Program-made: the position numbers and the translations under genes
The notes under the pieces: generated by a model
What the model saw: the letters and a program-made list of their open reading frames with translations, nothing else
Databases searched by the model: none
Told to the model about the DNA's origin: nothing
DNA from: Elmis aenea
Taxonomy: Eukaryota > Arthropoda > Insecta > Coleoptera > Elmidae
Direction: 5' to 3'
DNA: 64,000 nucleotides
Assembly (NCBI GenBank): GCA_947652605.1
Contig: OX393579.1
Span: 5,394,001-5,458,000, forward strand
In this document: positions 12,101-22,879 of the stretch, one piece after another
Numbering within the stretch: position 1 is the first letter of the stretch
Layout: every line of letters starts with the position of its first letter

Positions 12101-12626
12101 AGCCCGTGTGACACGGTATAGTTTTCTATATAGAAAACGATATCAAAAACTATATAGAAAATTTTATATCGTGTCATACAGGTTTTTTGTACGAAATTCT
12201 ATATAGTTTCTTGTATAGAAAATACTATACGACTTGTTCTATTTCCATATAAGTTTTGATATAGAAAGTGCGTGCTACAGATGCGCATTCAGTTCGTGAA
12301 TAATAGCGGCTGATTTTGAACATCTGCAGCTAAAGGAAATAAAAGCAATAGAAATTCCTGTTAACAGTTAATTCTTGGTAATCCGAAGTAGGATGAGTTA
12401 TTGTTTAAAATGGCAATTACAAGGGATAAATACCTTGTTTTAGAGGGAGTGCATATAGGTAGAAGTACAGATTTCAAATAAAGAATTGGTAGGGGTGGTA
12501 GTGGCATATGGCTCGAATGAGAATGCGGCAGAAGAGCATAAAAGTAGTGGTATACTACGGTTCCTGCGACAGTTCGATGGTATGTTCATCCGGAGCTTAC
12601 TATGATCGATGTTTGAAGGTCGCGAA

Positions 12627-12870
12627 GAAGTCTTTCAAGGTCGTCGACAATGACCAGAGGGTGGTTGCTGAAGAAGTCTTTGAAATGTTTGAGGGTGTGG
12701 TTTTTGGGGTTGCCGAAGAAGTCTATCAAGGTCGTCGACAATGACCAGGGGGTGGTTGCTGAAGAAGTCTTTGAAATGTTTGAGGGCGTGGTTTTTGGGC
12801 TTGCCGAAGAAGTCTTTCAAGGTCGTCGACAATGACCAGGGGGTGGTTGCTGAAGGAGTCTTTGAAATGT
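12627..12870. repeat. 91-bp tandem repeat in the left arm of the fold-back element
   Basis: The marker TCGTCGACAA recurs at 12641, 12732 and 12823, an exact 91-bp period. Because 91 is not a multiple of three, successive units put the same bases in different frames, which explains several overlapping open frames here. The inverted arm has the same sequence with a shorter spacing (about 45 bp, near 12981 and 13026). Confidence 0.85.
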
Positions 12871-13321
12871 TTGAAATTGGATAAAAGGTCCAACACACCC
12901 GGACGACTTCTTCGGCAACCCCAAAAATCACGCCCTCAAACATTTCAAAGACTCCTTCAGCAACCACCCTCTGGTCTTTGTCGACGACCTTGAAAGACTT
13001 CTTCGGCAACACCCCCCGGTCATTGTCGACGACCTTGAAAGACTTCTTCGCGACCTTCAAACATCGATCATAGTTAGCTCCGGATGGACATGCCATCGAA
13101 CTGTCGCAGGAACCGTAGTATACCACCACTGTTATCCCTCTTCTGCCGCATTCTCATTCGAGCCATATGCCACTACTACCCCTACCAATTCTTTTTTTGA
13201 AATCTGTACTTCTACCATCAATACTCAAAACCCGAAACTCGCATTCTGTTTGGGCCTCATCTGTGTTTCTACTGTTTAGGCGCATGTGCATGGTTAGTAA
13301 ATTTTTTATAAAATATGTCCT

Positions 13322-13543
13322 CCGTGTCATACACAGTTTTAAACGTTTGGAATTTTATATTGAAATCTATACAAGACAATCAATACAAGATATTCTATAT
13401 CGTTTTCTATATAGAAAATCTTATACCGTGTCATACACAGTTTTAAACGTTTGGAATTCTATATTGAAATCTATACAAGAAAAACTATATAAGATATTCT
13501 ATATCGTTTTCTATATAGAAAACTATACCGTGTCACACGGGCT
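13322..13543. repeat. About 103-bp tandem repeat at the right end of the fold-back element
   Basis: CCGTGTCA occurs at 13322, 13426 and 13528 with largely identical sequence between, including ACACAGTTTTAAACGTTTGG. The terminal inverted repeat has thus been duplicated inward at this end only. Confidence 0.75.
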
Positions 13544-13964
13544 TCAGACTATACTCCACATTTTAATTTTAAAAAACACTCTACGAATGGGATCAGAGTA
13601 CTGTTACAAACGCTACCATAAAATTTTCAGACAGTTTTAGAACATTAAGCATATTACTTTCGAGAAAATTAGAGGAATCTTTGTCGTTCAAATAAATTCG
13701 CTCTATTTAATTATAGCCGTAACTAAAATTTACTCAATATACAAAAATTAAATTACTGCACAAAGTTTTTCAGTGACACACTTTAAAATTCATTTTCAAC
13801 AATATAATATGAGCTTATTTTATTTGTAAAAATGGGTTAGTTTTGTAACATTACCAAATGACAAAAATGTACTATTTCATTATCTTTGGGAATTAAATTT
13901 TTACTTCGGTATATCATTCAAATCAAAACGCCAAAAATAAAACTGCTCTACAAGTAAGCTGTAT
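13544..13964. other. AT-rich, no gene seen
   Basis: No exon or repeat recognised. Confidence 0.45.
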
Positions 13965-13969
13965 AAAAT

Positions 13970-14590
13970 AAATGACAAACAGTTGAACAAAATGATCAAA
14001 TTAATGCGAGAATTGAAGTCTGAGATGCTGTCAGAAATGAACGAACTGGTAACAGTGCTGAAAGAAGTTAAAAAAAGGGGGAATTTAAGAAAGAGATTAT
14101 GCAGAACGCAATCATATTCAAAGAGCAAGACAAAACTAGGAAGGAGTTACAAAATTCGGAAAATAGAATAGAGCAACTAGAAAGGATAGTTAAGGAAAAT
14201 AATATAATAGTAACAGGTCTACCCCTTACTACAATCGACTCCAAGGCCTTTTATCAAGCAACGAATGAGTTTTTGGATCAAAATTTGAAGATTGAGACGC
14301 AGATCAAAAGGGTGCAAGGACTTGTCTGGTAGAGCTGGAAAACCAAAGGAACAAGGACATGATCATGAAAGATACTTAAGTCTAAACTGAAAAATACTAA
14401 CAATAAGGAAAGTAAAATATTTATCAACAATGATTTAAGAGAGAAGGATAGAGACATGTAACGGCCGACCAAAATAAGAGCAAAGAAGGAAATAGAGAGT
14501 GGTGAAAATATCAAAAGATTTAATAAATTATTAATTGAAGAGAGACATGGAAATGGAACAAAGGTAGAAAAAAGCTAGGAAAATCAAAAA
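13970..14590 (+). pseudogene. LINE ORF1 relic (coiled coil plus RNA-binding-like region)
   Basis: Shifted frames on the + strand give a Lys/Glu-rich coiled coil (KLMRELKSEMLSEMNEL, then NSENRIEQLERIVKENNIIV), followed by VTGLP, NEFLDQNLKIETQIKRVQGL, a VELENQRNKDMIM-like stretch, and IFINNDLREKDRDM. This order resembles the ORF1 RNA-binding protein that accompanies the LINE ORF2 relics in this window. Frameshifts near 14090 and 14330 and later stops break it. Part of the same ORF1 type is at 21857-22065 on the other strand. Confidence 0.7.
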
Positions 14591-14634
14591 ACTGAAAGTG
14601 AACTTAGAATGGCCAACAGGGATAATAGTATATT

Positions 14635-14915
14635 ACATAACAAGAGTTGTAGAAGCATATTACTCGTGCGTAATTGCTTTACAACTCGTGTTATGTAGCT
14701 TACTTTTTCTACGATCACATAATACCTATGATTTTTACGGGCTAATATACACATGTAATTACGTTGTCTTGTCAATTTTGAAGTAAGCCTACTTTAATCA
14801 TTCTTTACAAAACTGTGCTTTTTGCTTATCGTGCGTAAGGACCCACTAACTATGCATGCAGGCTGTACGGTAAAAGTTATTTACATTAGTGGTCGTAGAA
14901 AAAGAAAATAATAAA
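14635..14915 (-). repeat. Interspersed repeat, uninterrupted copy
   Basis: Sequence around TTTTTCTACGATCAC, CTGTGCTTTTTGCTTA and GCATGCAGGCTGT matches, in inverted orientation, the two pieces at 22880-22940 and 24192-24490. The inner edges GTAGAAAAAG and CTTTTTCTAC are themselves inverted, so this may be a small MITE. It acts as the empty-site reference for the hAT insertion in the other copy. Confidence 0.7.
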
Positions 14916-15051
14916 CCTCTACACCGAAGGGTAGAAGGGGACTAATTATTTTAATTTATAATTAAAAACTAAGCAAAAAAATGTATTTGCCAGAAATAAA
15001 TAAGGCAATTTTATGTAAAATTATTTATAGACATAGGGTAAGTCCGGGATA

Positions 15052-15111
15052 GATGCCCCACCGGCGAAGATGCCCCACCGGCGAAGATGCCCCACCGGCG
15101 AAGATGCCCCA
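15052..15111. repeat. 17-bp tandem repeat inside the DNA transposon
   Basis: GATGCCCCACCGGCGAA is repeated head to tail, with starts at 15052, 15069, 15086 and 15103. Similar GATGCCC blocks recur inside the element, both direct and inverted. Probably a transposase-binding subterminal repeat. Confidence 0.85.
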
Positions 15112-15417
15112 TCAAAATAATTTCGTTATTAACGGACAGGTTGCGCTGGCTTTTTAAGGGTTGGTTTGTATTGCGTATGTGATTGTGTGCAGTGCTAATT
15201 TTTTTTTTTAAACCTTATTCGGGCAAGTTATTAGCAAAAATTCATTTTTAGAGCTTCACAAAATTTATCACTATGGTTTGCTTGTACAAGCATATCAAGA
15301 TAAAGTACTTTTATCATTGTTTTTGTAGTGCAATACATTTAGGCATACAATAGGTTAGTGTTCGTGCCAAAGTACATATTCTGGCACAAAATTTAAATTT
15401 GATATTTGGCTGGGGCA

Positions 15418-15603
15418 TCTATACCGGACGATAGGGGAAGATGCCCTACATGTGTTGGGTGTGGCGAAAAGTACACAAACACAAAATGGAATGATGAGTG
15501 GGTTCAGTGCATGCACTGCAACAAATGGTCCCATGAATGCTGTTCTAAATATGAAAATCTTTGTAATTTGTGTGGAAAAATACTGACATTAAAAAAGAAA
15601 TAA
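15418..15603 (+). pseudogene. Cysteine-rich PHD-like finger, C-terminal tail of a transposon protein
   Basis: The frame to the TAA at 15601 reads CPTCVGCGEKY, WVQCMHCNKWSHECC, then LCNLCGK. The CxxC ... CxxC ... WxH.CC ... CxxC pattern and WVQC/KWSH spacing resemble the PHD-like finger at the C-terminus of many insect pogo/Tigger-type transposases. No helix-turn-helix or DDE part remains in the element, so this is a leftover exon end and not a working gene. The frame is open upstream to about 15406 without a convincing start. Confidence 0.65.
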
Positions 15604-15922
15604 GTACTTAATTGTTAATACGTTTACTAAACATTTAGTTTCTGTTTATTAGTTTGTAATTACATAATATTTTCGTAGGGCCATCTATACCTATACTAGT
15701 GGGGGCATCTTTGCCCGACAATTTGATGAAGATGGCAAATGCTCATATTTTAAGTTTTTAATTTTTCGAGTCATATAAGTTTATAACAGTGTAAATTTTC
15801 ATGTTTAAATAAAATAATATACATAGAGTTGTCATACAACGTAGTTACAACCATAGTTTTTACTCCTTTGTCCAGAAAATATTAGCATCTAAAAAGGTGG
15901 GGCATCTATCCCGGACTTACCT

Positions 15923-16896
15923 TACTAAAAAGCACTTTATGATCATAGTAAAATTTACTTTTATGTCCAGCAATAAAAAAACACTGGAATTATGTATCGT
16001 ATATAGGAAAACAAAAACTTCGTATATCAGTGTTATCAAGGACCATCCAGGTTGCGGTGCATACGATTAGGCGACATCTGCATTGGACAGATAATACGAA
16101 CACAATGTGTACCACAGAACATAATCTAAAGCTTAGTCATTGTTGTGTTATAATTATATCAACCGCGCCGAGCTAAACTTTGCGGTGTTGTCCTGACTCC
16201 ACGTTAATCCTTAGTCATTTTTCTGAGCTCATGACGTTGAAAACTTTTGGAAATACGTATCGCGGTCTTCGTTTAGTACTCCAGTGCAGTATTGTTGTAA
16301 TTAGGCACAGGGATGCAATCAGAATGCCGGAGAGTCGGTTCCCTATATAATAAAATCGATGTGGTATATGCGTGGAATACACAATTTAACACAATGTTGG
16401 AACAATACACTTCCATGAACAATAAAACATTGTTGTTAGTGGTGGAAGATTTTAATTGCACAGTCTGTCAGTAGTTAAAAAAAATCAGTGAAGTCGACGG
16501 TAAAATGGCACCTGTTATCTCTTTTAATTTGCATTTATAGGTTTGTTTAATTTTCATTACAAAAAAAATGTTATATACGCAAGTATTAGTCAAATTTTAA
16601 CAATATTGGAATAGACATTATGATTAATAATTAGTCAAATTCAATAATTTCTTTGCATTTACTGAGTCTGTTAAAATAATTGTGTTATATTTCCAGAGTT
16701 TTAGATTCAAAGTATCTAATAATGATACAAAAAACCAGATAAATTGCTTAAGTTATAAGATAACATAGACTTAAGAAAAGCCAAACTACTAGCAAACATT
16801 ACCAATTACTATAGTTTAAAAATGTTATTTACACATCTTACAAACATTTCACTCTTGGAATTACTTATTTAAAATAAATAAAACTTCTGTATGGGC
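15923..16896. other. No gene recognised
   Basis: AT-rich, with only chance-length open frames. Confidence 0.45.
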
Positions 16897-18130
16897 CACA
16901 GGATTTTCTCCACAGAGCTCCAAAAAGGATCGAGCACATTCAACACGCTGGCGTTGAACTGCTGAGAGATGTTTAAGGGACCCAACTTGCACTAACTCTA
17001 TTCATGCGTAACCGATCGTAGAGTAGAGTCCTGCGCGGGTCCAATTTTTCGGACCCGCACCCGACCCGCAAAGCTGATGTTGATACCGCACCCGACCCGC
17101 GACCCGCACGATTCTGGTTTAATAGACCCGCACCCGACCCGCTACCCGCATAATTCTAAGTTATTAGACCCGCACCCGACCCGCTACCCGCACTCGACCC
17201 GCTACCCGTACCCGACCCGCTACCCGCTTTATAGTAATTTGTTTGACTTTCACCCGACTCGCAGACTTGTTTGTCTGCCGTCCAAATCGGTTCAATCTTG
17301 CTGAATCGCGCGTTAGATTGTGTGTGGCAGGCTTTAATGAGTTCAATGCAAAACAGCATGTTCGACTTGCTTACAAAGCATTTCGTATTTGTATTGTTCA
17401 TTGTGCGTTTGTACGATAGTATTCGTGTAAATACATAAAAATTGCTTCGTATACGTACATTTTTAATCATATTTGTTTTCCAAATTATATATTTGTTGTT
17501 TTAAACATGGTAATAAATATAATAAGCAGGCAATACTATTATACAGTTCATTCATATTTAAAAATAGTAATAAATTCCATAAAAAAACTCGCTTCACTTG
17601 ATCTGTACCATTTTATTAAAAAAATAGTATCAGAACGAATACCCGCTTTACTGTTTACGAATGACCGATACCCGGCCCGCTACCCGCAAAATTCAGTATG
17701 TTATACCCGCAACCCGACCCGCTACCCGCAAACTTCATTATTTAAAGACCCGCAACCCGACCCGCTTTGCGGGTAACCCGCGGGTACCCGCGGGTCCCGA
17801 CCCGACTGCAGGACTCTATCGTAGAGTATTCGGCGAATGCTTGTATCTGAAAGCCCCGACATTTTTGATAGTTCTTTAACCTTCAAGCGTCGGTCGCCTA
17901 ATACGAGTTACTCAACAAGGGCAATCTTATCGTCCGTCACCACTTCCACAGTACTTTCTGTTTTTGCATCATCTTCCAAGGATTCTTGCCCCATTCGAAA
18001 CCTTTTTAAACAATCTTTTACCACAGAATTGTCCCCGTACACCCCATTCGGTCAAATTTTGATGCATTACTCACTCAAAACAATTGAATCTTTTCTGGAC
18101 GATTTTTTTGCATGTCCTTATAGAGAATTT
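16897..18130 (-). pseudogene. Mariner-family transposase relic split by a hAT element
   Basis: On the minus strand, 18130-17827 reads as the DNA-binding half of a mariner transposase: a KDCLKRFRMGQESLEDD segment, then LGDRRLKVKELSKMSGLS and RRILYD. After the hAT element at 17024-17818, the same protein resumes with LYDRLRMNRVSASWVP and, after a frameshift, RQRVECARSFLELCGENP, ending near 16897. An in-frame TAA and the frameshift make it a pseudogene, and the catalytic domain is missing. The order and spacing of motifs match mariner proteins well. Confidence 0.8.
17024..17818. mobile_element. Non-autonomous hAT element with 8-bp target duplication
   Basis: TAGAGTCCTGC at the left and GCAGGACTCTA at the right are terminal inverted repeats. 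TCGTAGAG flanks both ends (17016-17023 and 17819-17826), an exact 8-bp duplication diagnostic of hAT-type transposition. The 795-bp body has GC-rich subterminal arrays of ACCCGACCCGCTACCCGC-like units at both ends and an AT-rich middle, with no transposase. Confidence 0.9.
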
Positions 18131-20119
18131 ACACCTTAATGTTTCAGAACGTTCTATGAACAGTTTAAGATAAGATTAATGTGATTAACACTTATCAAAC
18201 TGAGGAGTACAAACTTGTAAACAAAGTTTGTTTGCACTAAACTAAAATATAAAATTTAAAAGCACGCAGGCTTAATACACAAGTTAATGTAGATAAAAAA
18301 CATAAACACATCAAAATGATAGCTTCCTGCGATTCGCTTCCGCCCTTATTGTCATGCCGCCTCCGATCAACGCCTTCAAACAAACTTAACTTTTAAAAGT
18401 ATTTAACAAATCGGCAGTTTTAACGTCATTATCTTCTTTAACAAGGTGGAAGTGCTTTTGAGCTACAAAAACAAAAGCTCCAAGATCCTTCGCAATTTGT
18501 TAAACAGTTTTACGAACGCACATAAGCAGAAGAAGTAAGCCGATTGCCTTGGATGCGTCTAGCTTCAACAATCAAGACTTTCCTCAAATAAATGTCCAGA
18601 CTTTCTTTAAAAAAAAAACGTATAAAAAGGAATAATATATCCGAGCGAAGCTTCCTTATTACTCTTGACTTGTTCGTATCCTTGAAGGATCCTCCGGTTA
18701 GCCCGGATGTCCTCGTTTAGGGGACAGTTTGGGTTAGGCGAGACACCGAGCCGACTTTGATGTCACTGGTTGTACCTACAACTTGCTAATCGCGCTGTAT
18801 ATTTAATAAAAACTTTGAAAAGTGAGTAAATTTCATGTGTACTATGAAATTTGCTCAGCTGAAAGTCTAATATAATTGACAGGTAAGCCTATAAGATTGT
18901 GCAGAATCTGTATTTTATATAATGCTACAAATATATTTGTACTCATAATTATTCTGTATAGTTTTATTCTTTGAGCCTTACAATTTTAAAAACCATGGAA
19001 ATATTTATTTTAAATGTATTAACATTTGCTTCATTTTGGTGCTGTAAATAAAGCTTTACGGATGGTACGATGATAATTAAAAAAATGTTTACCAGGAGGT
19101 AGTGACTCTAGCAAATAAAGCTTTGTGCAACAATTACGTTTGACAGAGTAATCCAACTTGTAATTACAGGTTTGGACATGATATTGATGTAAATGGACAC
19201 GATTTTGTGTAAACAGAGCCGGAAATGTACGTTTCCAAAATTACTCGAATGTGAACGTTTTCGATAGACTACTCTCCATATGGTCGCTTTAATATTCTGA
19301 ACGTTTATGTTTGTTTTTTATTTTTATTTTAACTCAATCGTGGCTTTTGGTTTCTCCACAGTAATAAGACAAAAGTGTTTAAACTCCGCACAACATTAAA
19401 ATCTCCAAGCAATAATTTCAGTTATTCTGTACGCAGACTACATAGGTAAGCGAAATTGTTACATCCACATATTCGACTGTCAGCTACATCCACTCTAATT
19501 AGGATTGATTTGTAAGTAGAATATTAAAATCCCTTACACATATCCCCAAATTCAATAGCTAATTTTCGTCTGTCGTTTTAATGTAGATTGATATCATCAA
19601 TTATTGCGCGAAAGATAATTCCAGCAAGGATACTATTACCGATTAGAATCAGGTTGCTGTGAGTAAACAATTGAATGGCGGCGTTTGCGAAAAAGGCAGC
19701 GGATTGTGTTATTAACTGTTGTTACAGAAACATTTGCTATTTTTAAATGAACAAAGGCGTCGTTGTTTGTTGGCCTATTGATTGGAGAGCTCGTGTTTTG
19801 GTGTGCAGCCCACAAGAACGGACGTACAATGGCCCACTTGTTGATGAAGCCGTAAATACAAATTGACTGCAATTTGTAAGCCGGCCTGAAATTTCAATAT
19901 TTGCTCAGCTCTTTTTGTTTGCGGCGGGTGAGTTATTCGAAACATTTGATCAAGTTTTATTGGATATTGATGTTTTTGAAACAAATTTGTTTGTCGTATC
20001 ACAACATCCATGATGGGTTTAAGTTTTGTGTTAATATGAAAAATATAAAACTGTAACACTAAAAGTTACCTTATTTATGTATTATTTTATTTTGGAACTA
20101 TGTATTTCCATACATATAG
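18131..20119. other. No gene recognised; 18600-18820 and 19620-19960 less AT-rich
   Basis: The stretch near 18615-18820 has a TATAAAAAGG motif, about 150 bases of balanced composition and an AATAAA, and might be a solo LTR, but I find no partner or target duplication. The block at 19620-19960 has no recognisable coding or transposon content. Confidence 0.35.
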
Positions 20120-22065
20120 ATTCCTTTTACTCCTTTTCGGAGAAGAAGACGTCCACAATGTTCTTTCATGTTTGTTTATTTTCGACCAGTATGTTTACTT
20201 CCCTTCATTTCTTTCCCACAGTTCTTAGTTCTTCTCCACATATTGGCTGGCCTTTCTCTACATATTTTTTCTGTTGCTGCCCATCTCAGGGCTTCCTTGG
20301 TAATTAATATATCCTATCCATCCTTCTCTTGTCTCTTCTTCTTTCGCTTTTCTTGAGAATATTAGGGTACTTTTTTTGTAATCATTTTTTCTCCTTGTAC
20401 TGGTCAACTGGTTGCACATAACCCTAGTATTTTCACATTAAGTTTGTCCTTTTTATTTAATGTTTCAGCAAATTTTTTGGGGTCTAGAATTGTTTGTACA
20501 TTCCATGTGCCTAGTCTTATACGGTGTTTAATTTTAAGGTTACTTGAGCTATTTTCAAACTCTGTTTCTATGATATTTTTATTTTAAGTGAGTATGCCTT
20601 TACCCTTCTGCACCTGAGAGTCATCCTGTTCCTCCATTGCTGCATCTTCTAGTTCTTCGGTTCTAACATCTTGTTCTATTTCACTTCTTTTTCTTTTCTA
20701 TTTGTACATTATTCGTTAACCTTGTCCATAGCCTGGTTTTAATTTGGTTGACGCCGATTTCCTTTTCAGTTTTGTAATGAGTTGGTAGTGGTCTTCATTC
20801 CAACTAATTTTTGTTGTTCTGGTTCCATTTTGCCATTGATTTTTAAATCTTATTCTTACGTCCTTGCGCTTTGACTTTCTTCTTTGGCTATATCTCTTAC
20901 ATTTTTTTGTGTTTCTCGTTCATTCATGGCATATTTCTTACATTATATCTTCTTTATCCAGCTGACATGCCTATTAAGCGATTGACTACACTAGCAACAT
21001 AGGCCGATGACACCGCTGTGCTCTCGTCACATACTGAACCTACAAGAGCTTCTGAATATCTACAGATTGCACTGAATAACATACAAAACTGGCAAAAAAA
21101 TATGGAGGATGAGAGTAAACGACAAGAAAACCAATCACATAACTTTTACCAACAGAAGAGAAAGCGGTCCTGCTGTAACATTTAATGGTCAACAATTAAA
21201 TCATGTAGAAACCGTAAAATATCTTGGTATGCACCCTGGCCGGAAATTAAATTGGCAAAAACACATCTTTGCAAAAAAGAAACAACTAGCACTCCAACTT
21301 CATAAGATGTATTGGATGATAGGTAGTAGATCCAAAGTCTCAGTGGAAAACAAAGTGCTATTGTACAACGCAATAATGAAACCCATCTGGACATATGGAA
21401 TACAGCTCTGGGGCACGTCAAGCAGTTCTAATATAGAAATATTACAAAGATTCCAAAATAAGCTTTTTCGACTTATCGTGGGTTCGCCCTGGTATGATCC
21501 AAACGCCGTGATCCAGCGCGTTCTACTAATACCATCTATCAAGCAAGAGATCAAAAAATTTAGTGAGAAGTATTGTGAATGAATTAAAGTGCGTCCTAAT
21601 GTACTTACAAACCGGCTAATGGAAGGCAATTCAGAAGAAAGACGTTTGAAGCGGTTCAGATCAACGGACCTGCGAAGCAGGTTCAAATAGCATTAAGTGA
21701 TAGATATTAAGTGATTAGTAAATTTTGTCAATAAGTAACGCAAGTTAGTATAAATAGGTAATTAATTATTGAAATATTTCCCTTCATGTTCTTGTCGACA
21801 CATTAAGAACTTATTGTCCTTAAGGGGATAGATATGGAAGAAATGGGTTAAAAAAATGTATAATTCTTTTCCCTTTAACTTCGTTTTTTCTCTCAGGATC
21901 TTTATTTTATCCTTCCATTCCATCATTTTTACTATGCATCGCTTTTCACCTATTTTCTTAACTCATTTTATTTTTGCTTGCACATTTATATCTCTCTCTA
22001 TCACATTTTCCACTGCTTCTTTTAACATTTCCATGATACAAGCATAAAACACGTTTTACGTTGTT
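20120..22065 (-). pseudogene. LINE relic (ORF1 C-terminus and ORF2 endonuclease), split by a Jockey insertion
   Basis: Minus strand from 22065: ACIMEMLKEAVENVIERDI, KKIGEKRCIVKMMEWKD and KTKLKGKELYI form ORF1. This is interrupted at about 21857 by the + strand Jockey piece and resumes from about 20958 with NERETQKNVRDIAKEE and VRIRFKNQWQN. Further on, IRLGTWNVQTILDPKKFAET and LNVKILGLC match the start of an AP-type endonuclease of ORF2 (WNV.T motif). Stops and frameshifts are present throughout, and the endonuclease fades out near 20150. Confidence 0.7.
20960..21856 (+). mobile_element. Jockey-clade LINE, 5'-truncated, inserted in an antisense LINE
   Basis: Begins with TTLAT-ADDTAVLSSHTE, the catalytic ADD box of reverse transcriptase (with a TAG just before it), then NNIQNWQK. 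After a frame change at the A-run 21094-21100 it continues MRVNDKKTNHITFTNRR, VKYLGMHPGRKLNWQKHI, KPIWTYGIQLWG and GSPWYDPNAVI to a stop at 21580, with further recognisable residues beyond. A 3' UTR follows whose end (GACACATTAAG, TTAAGGGGATAGA, GGAAGAAA) is shared with the relic at 44280-44445. Confidence 0.8.
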
Positions 22066-22879
22066 GAAACCAAATGTCCTTAATAAAGTAGCTCTTAGCG
22101 TATTATTATCGCATCCTATCTAAAATTTTAATCTTTCAGGTTCTAATGTTTTCGATTAACTTCGAGCTTAAACAAGTTATCCAGATTTCGGATTAGGAAG
22201 ATTAAATTACTTAGTTGAAAATTAATTGCATGTTTGGAACGCTCGTGTTTATAAAATATTACGATATCACTCTCACAATATGAAGCAGTTTAAGATTCAC
22301 CTTTGCCCTTTGCTATCTTTTTCGAATAAATTAGGCAACACATTTTTAGTATTCGCGGCGCGTTTCGCGAGCGCCACGTAAAAGTAGAATTTTTATCGAT
22401 TTAATAAGCGCCCGTAAAATGTTTACCACAATATTTAACAAACAGAAAGCACATGATTGTTACATGTAAGGTAAATACTACAATTTTCTAATGTGATTTT
22501 TTCTAATACAGTTCAGATAACATTATATTTTATATTCAACCGTCAAGTTAGTAAAAAATTGGGTAAGTGTTATTTAGTTTTGTGGGTTATCTTGTTTTTT
22601 ATTTATTAAGTCTAGTCCATCACTGCGTGATTTTAAACAATTACGAGGTTAATAATATTTTGAGTCGCATGAATTTAAAGAGATTAATATGTTCAAATCA
22701 GGCAAACAATAAAATTATTTTTACATTAACAACATGCTTTATTATAGAGCTTCTTATCTGCTTCAACTTGTATTTTTGTTTATAAAGTGTTAAACAAACA
22801 CCATTGGCTAATACACAATTATAATGTATTAAGTAGGTACCTATATACTCCGCAAACCCAACCTAAACACTAGAAAAAA
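22066..22879. other. AT-rich, no gene seen
   Basis: No exon recognised. Confidence 0.45.

Larger units (their letters stand above)
12101..13543. mobile_element. 1.44-kb fold-back (palindromic) element
   Basis: Both ends carry AGCCCGTGTGACACGGTATA in inverted orientation, and the identity continues about 40 bp. A second, inner inverted repeat spans roughly 12455-13225 with its axis near 12893, so most of the element can fold back on itself. The left arm contains a 91-bp tandem repeat and the right end a repeat of about 103 bp. Three-base flanks are TAA on the left and TCA on the right; a degraded TWA duplication would fit PIF/Harbinger, but this is weak. No transposase is recognised. Confidence 0.85.
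15036..15922. mobile_element. TA-flanked DNA transposon, probably pogo-like, non-autonomous
   Basis: Left end GGTAAGTCCGGGATAGATGC and right end GCATCTATCCCGGACTTACC are inverted repeats of about 28 bp, flanked by TA on each side (15034-15035 and 15923-15924). Inside are three and a half copies of a 17-bp repeat and a short zinc-finger frame, but no DDE domain. TA target sites and a C-terminal zinc finger fit a pogo/Tigger-like member of the Tc1/mariner superfamily; that placement is inference. Confidence 0.75.

Noticed and set aside
12635..13129. 164-codon minus-strand open frame with repeated SFKVVDND-like segments
   Set aside because: It is produced by the 91-bp tandem repeat inside the fold-back element and is mirrored on the opposite strand; no known domain.
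15052..15111. Short regular repeats considered as a CRISPR array
   Set aside because: Seventeen-base head-to-tail units without spacers, inside a eukaryotic DNA transposon.
17156..17470. Gly/Ser/Ala-rich minus-strand open frames
   Set aside because: They read through the ACCCGCTACCCG arrays of the hAT element; composition follows the repeat, not a protein.
18615..18820. Possible solo LTR with TATA-like and AATAAA motifs
   Set aside because: No second copy, no TG...CA boundaries I could fix, and no target duplication.
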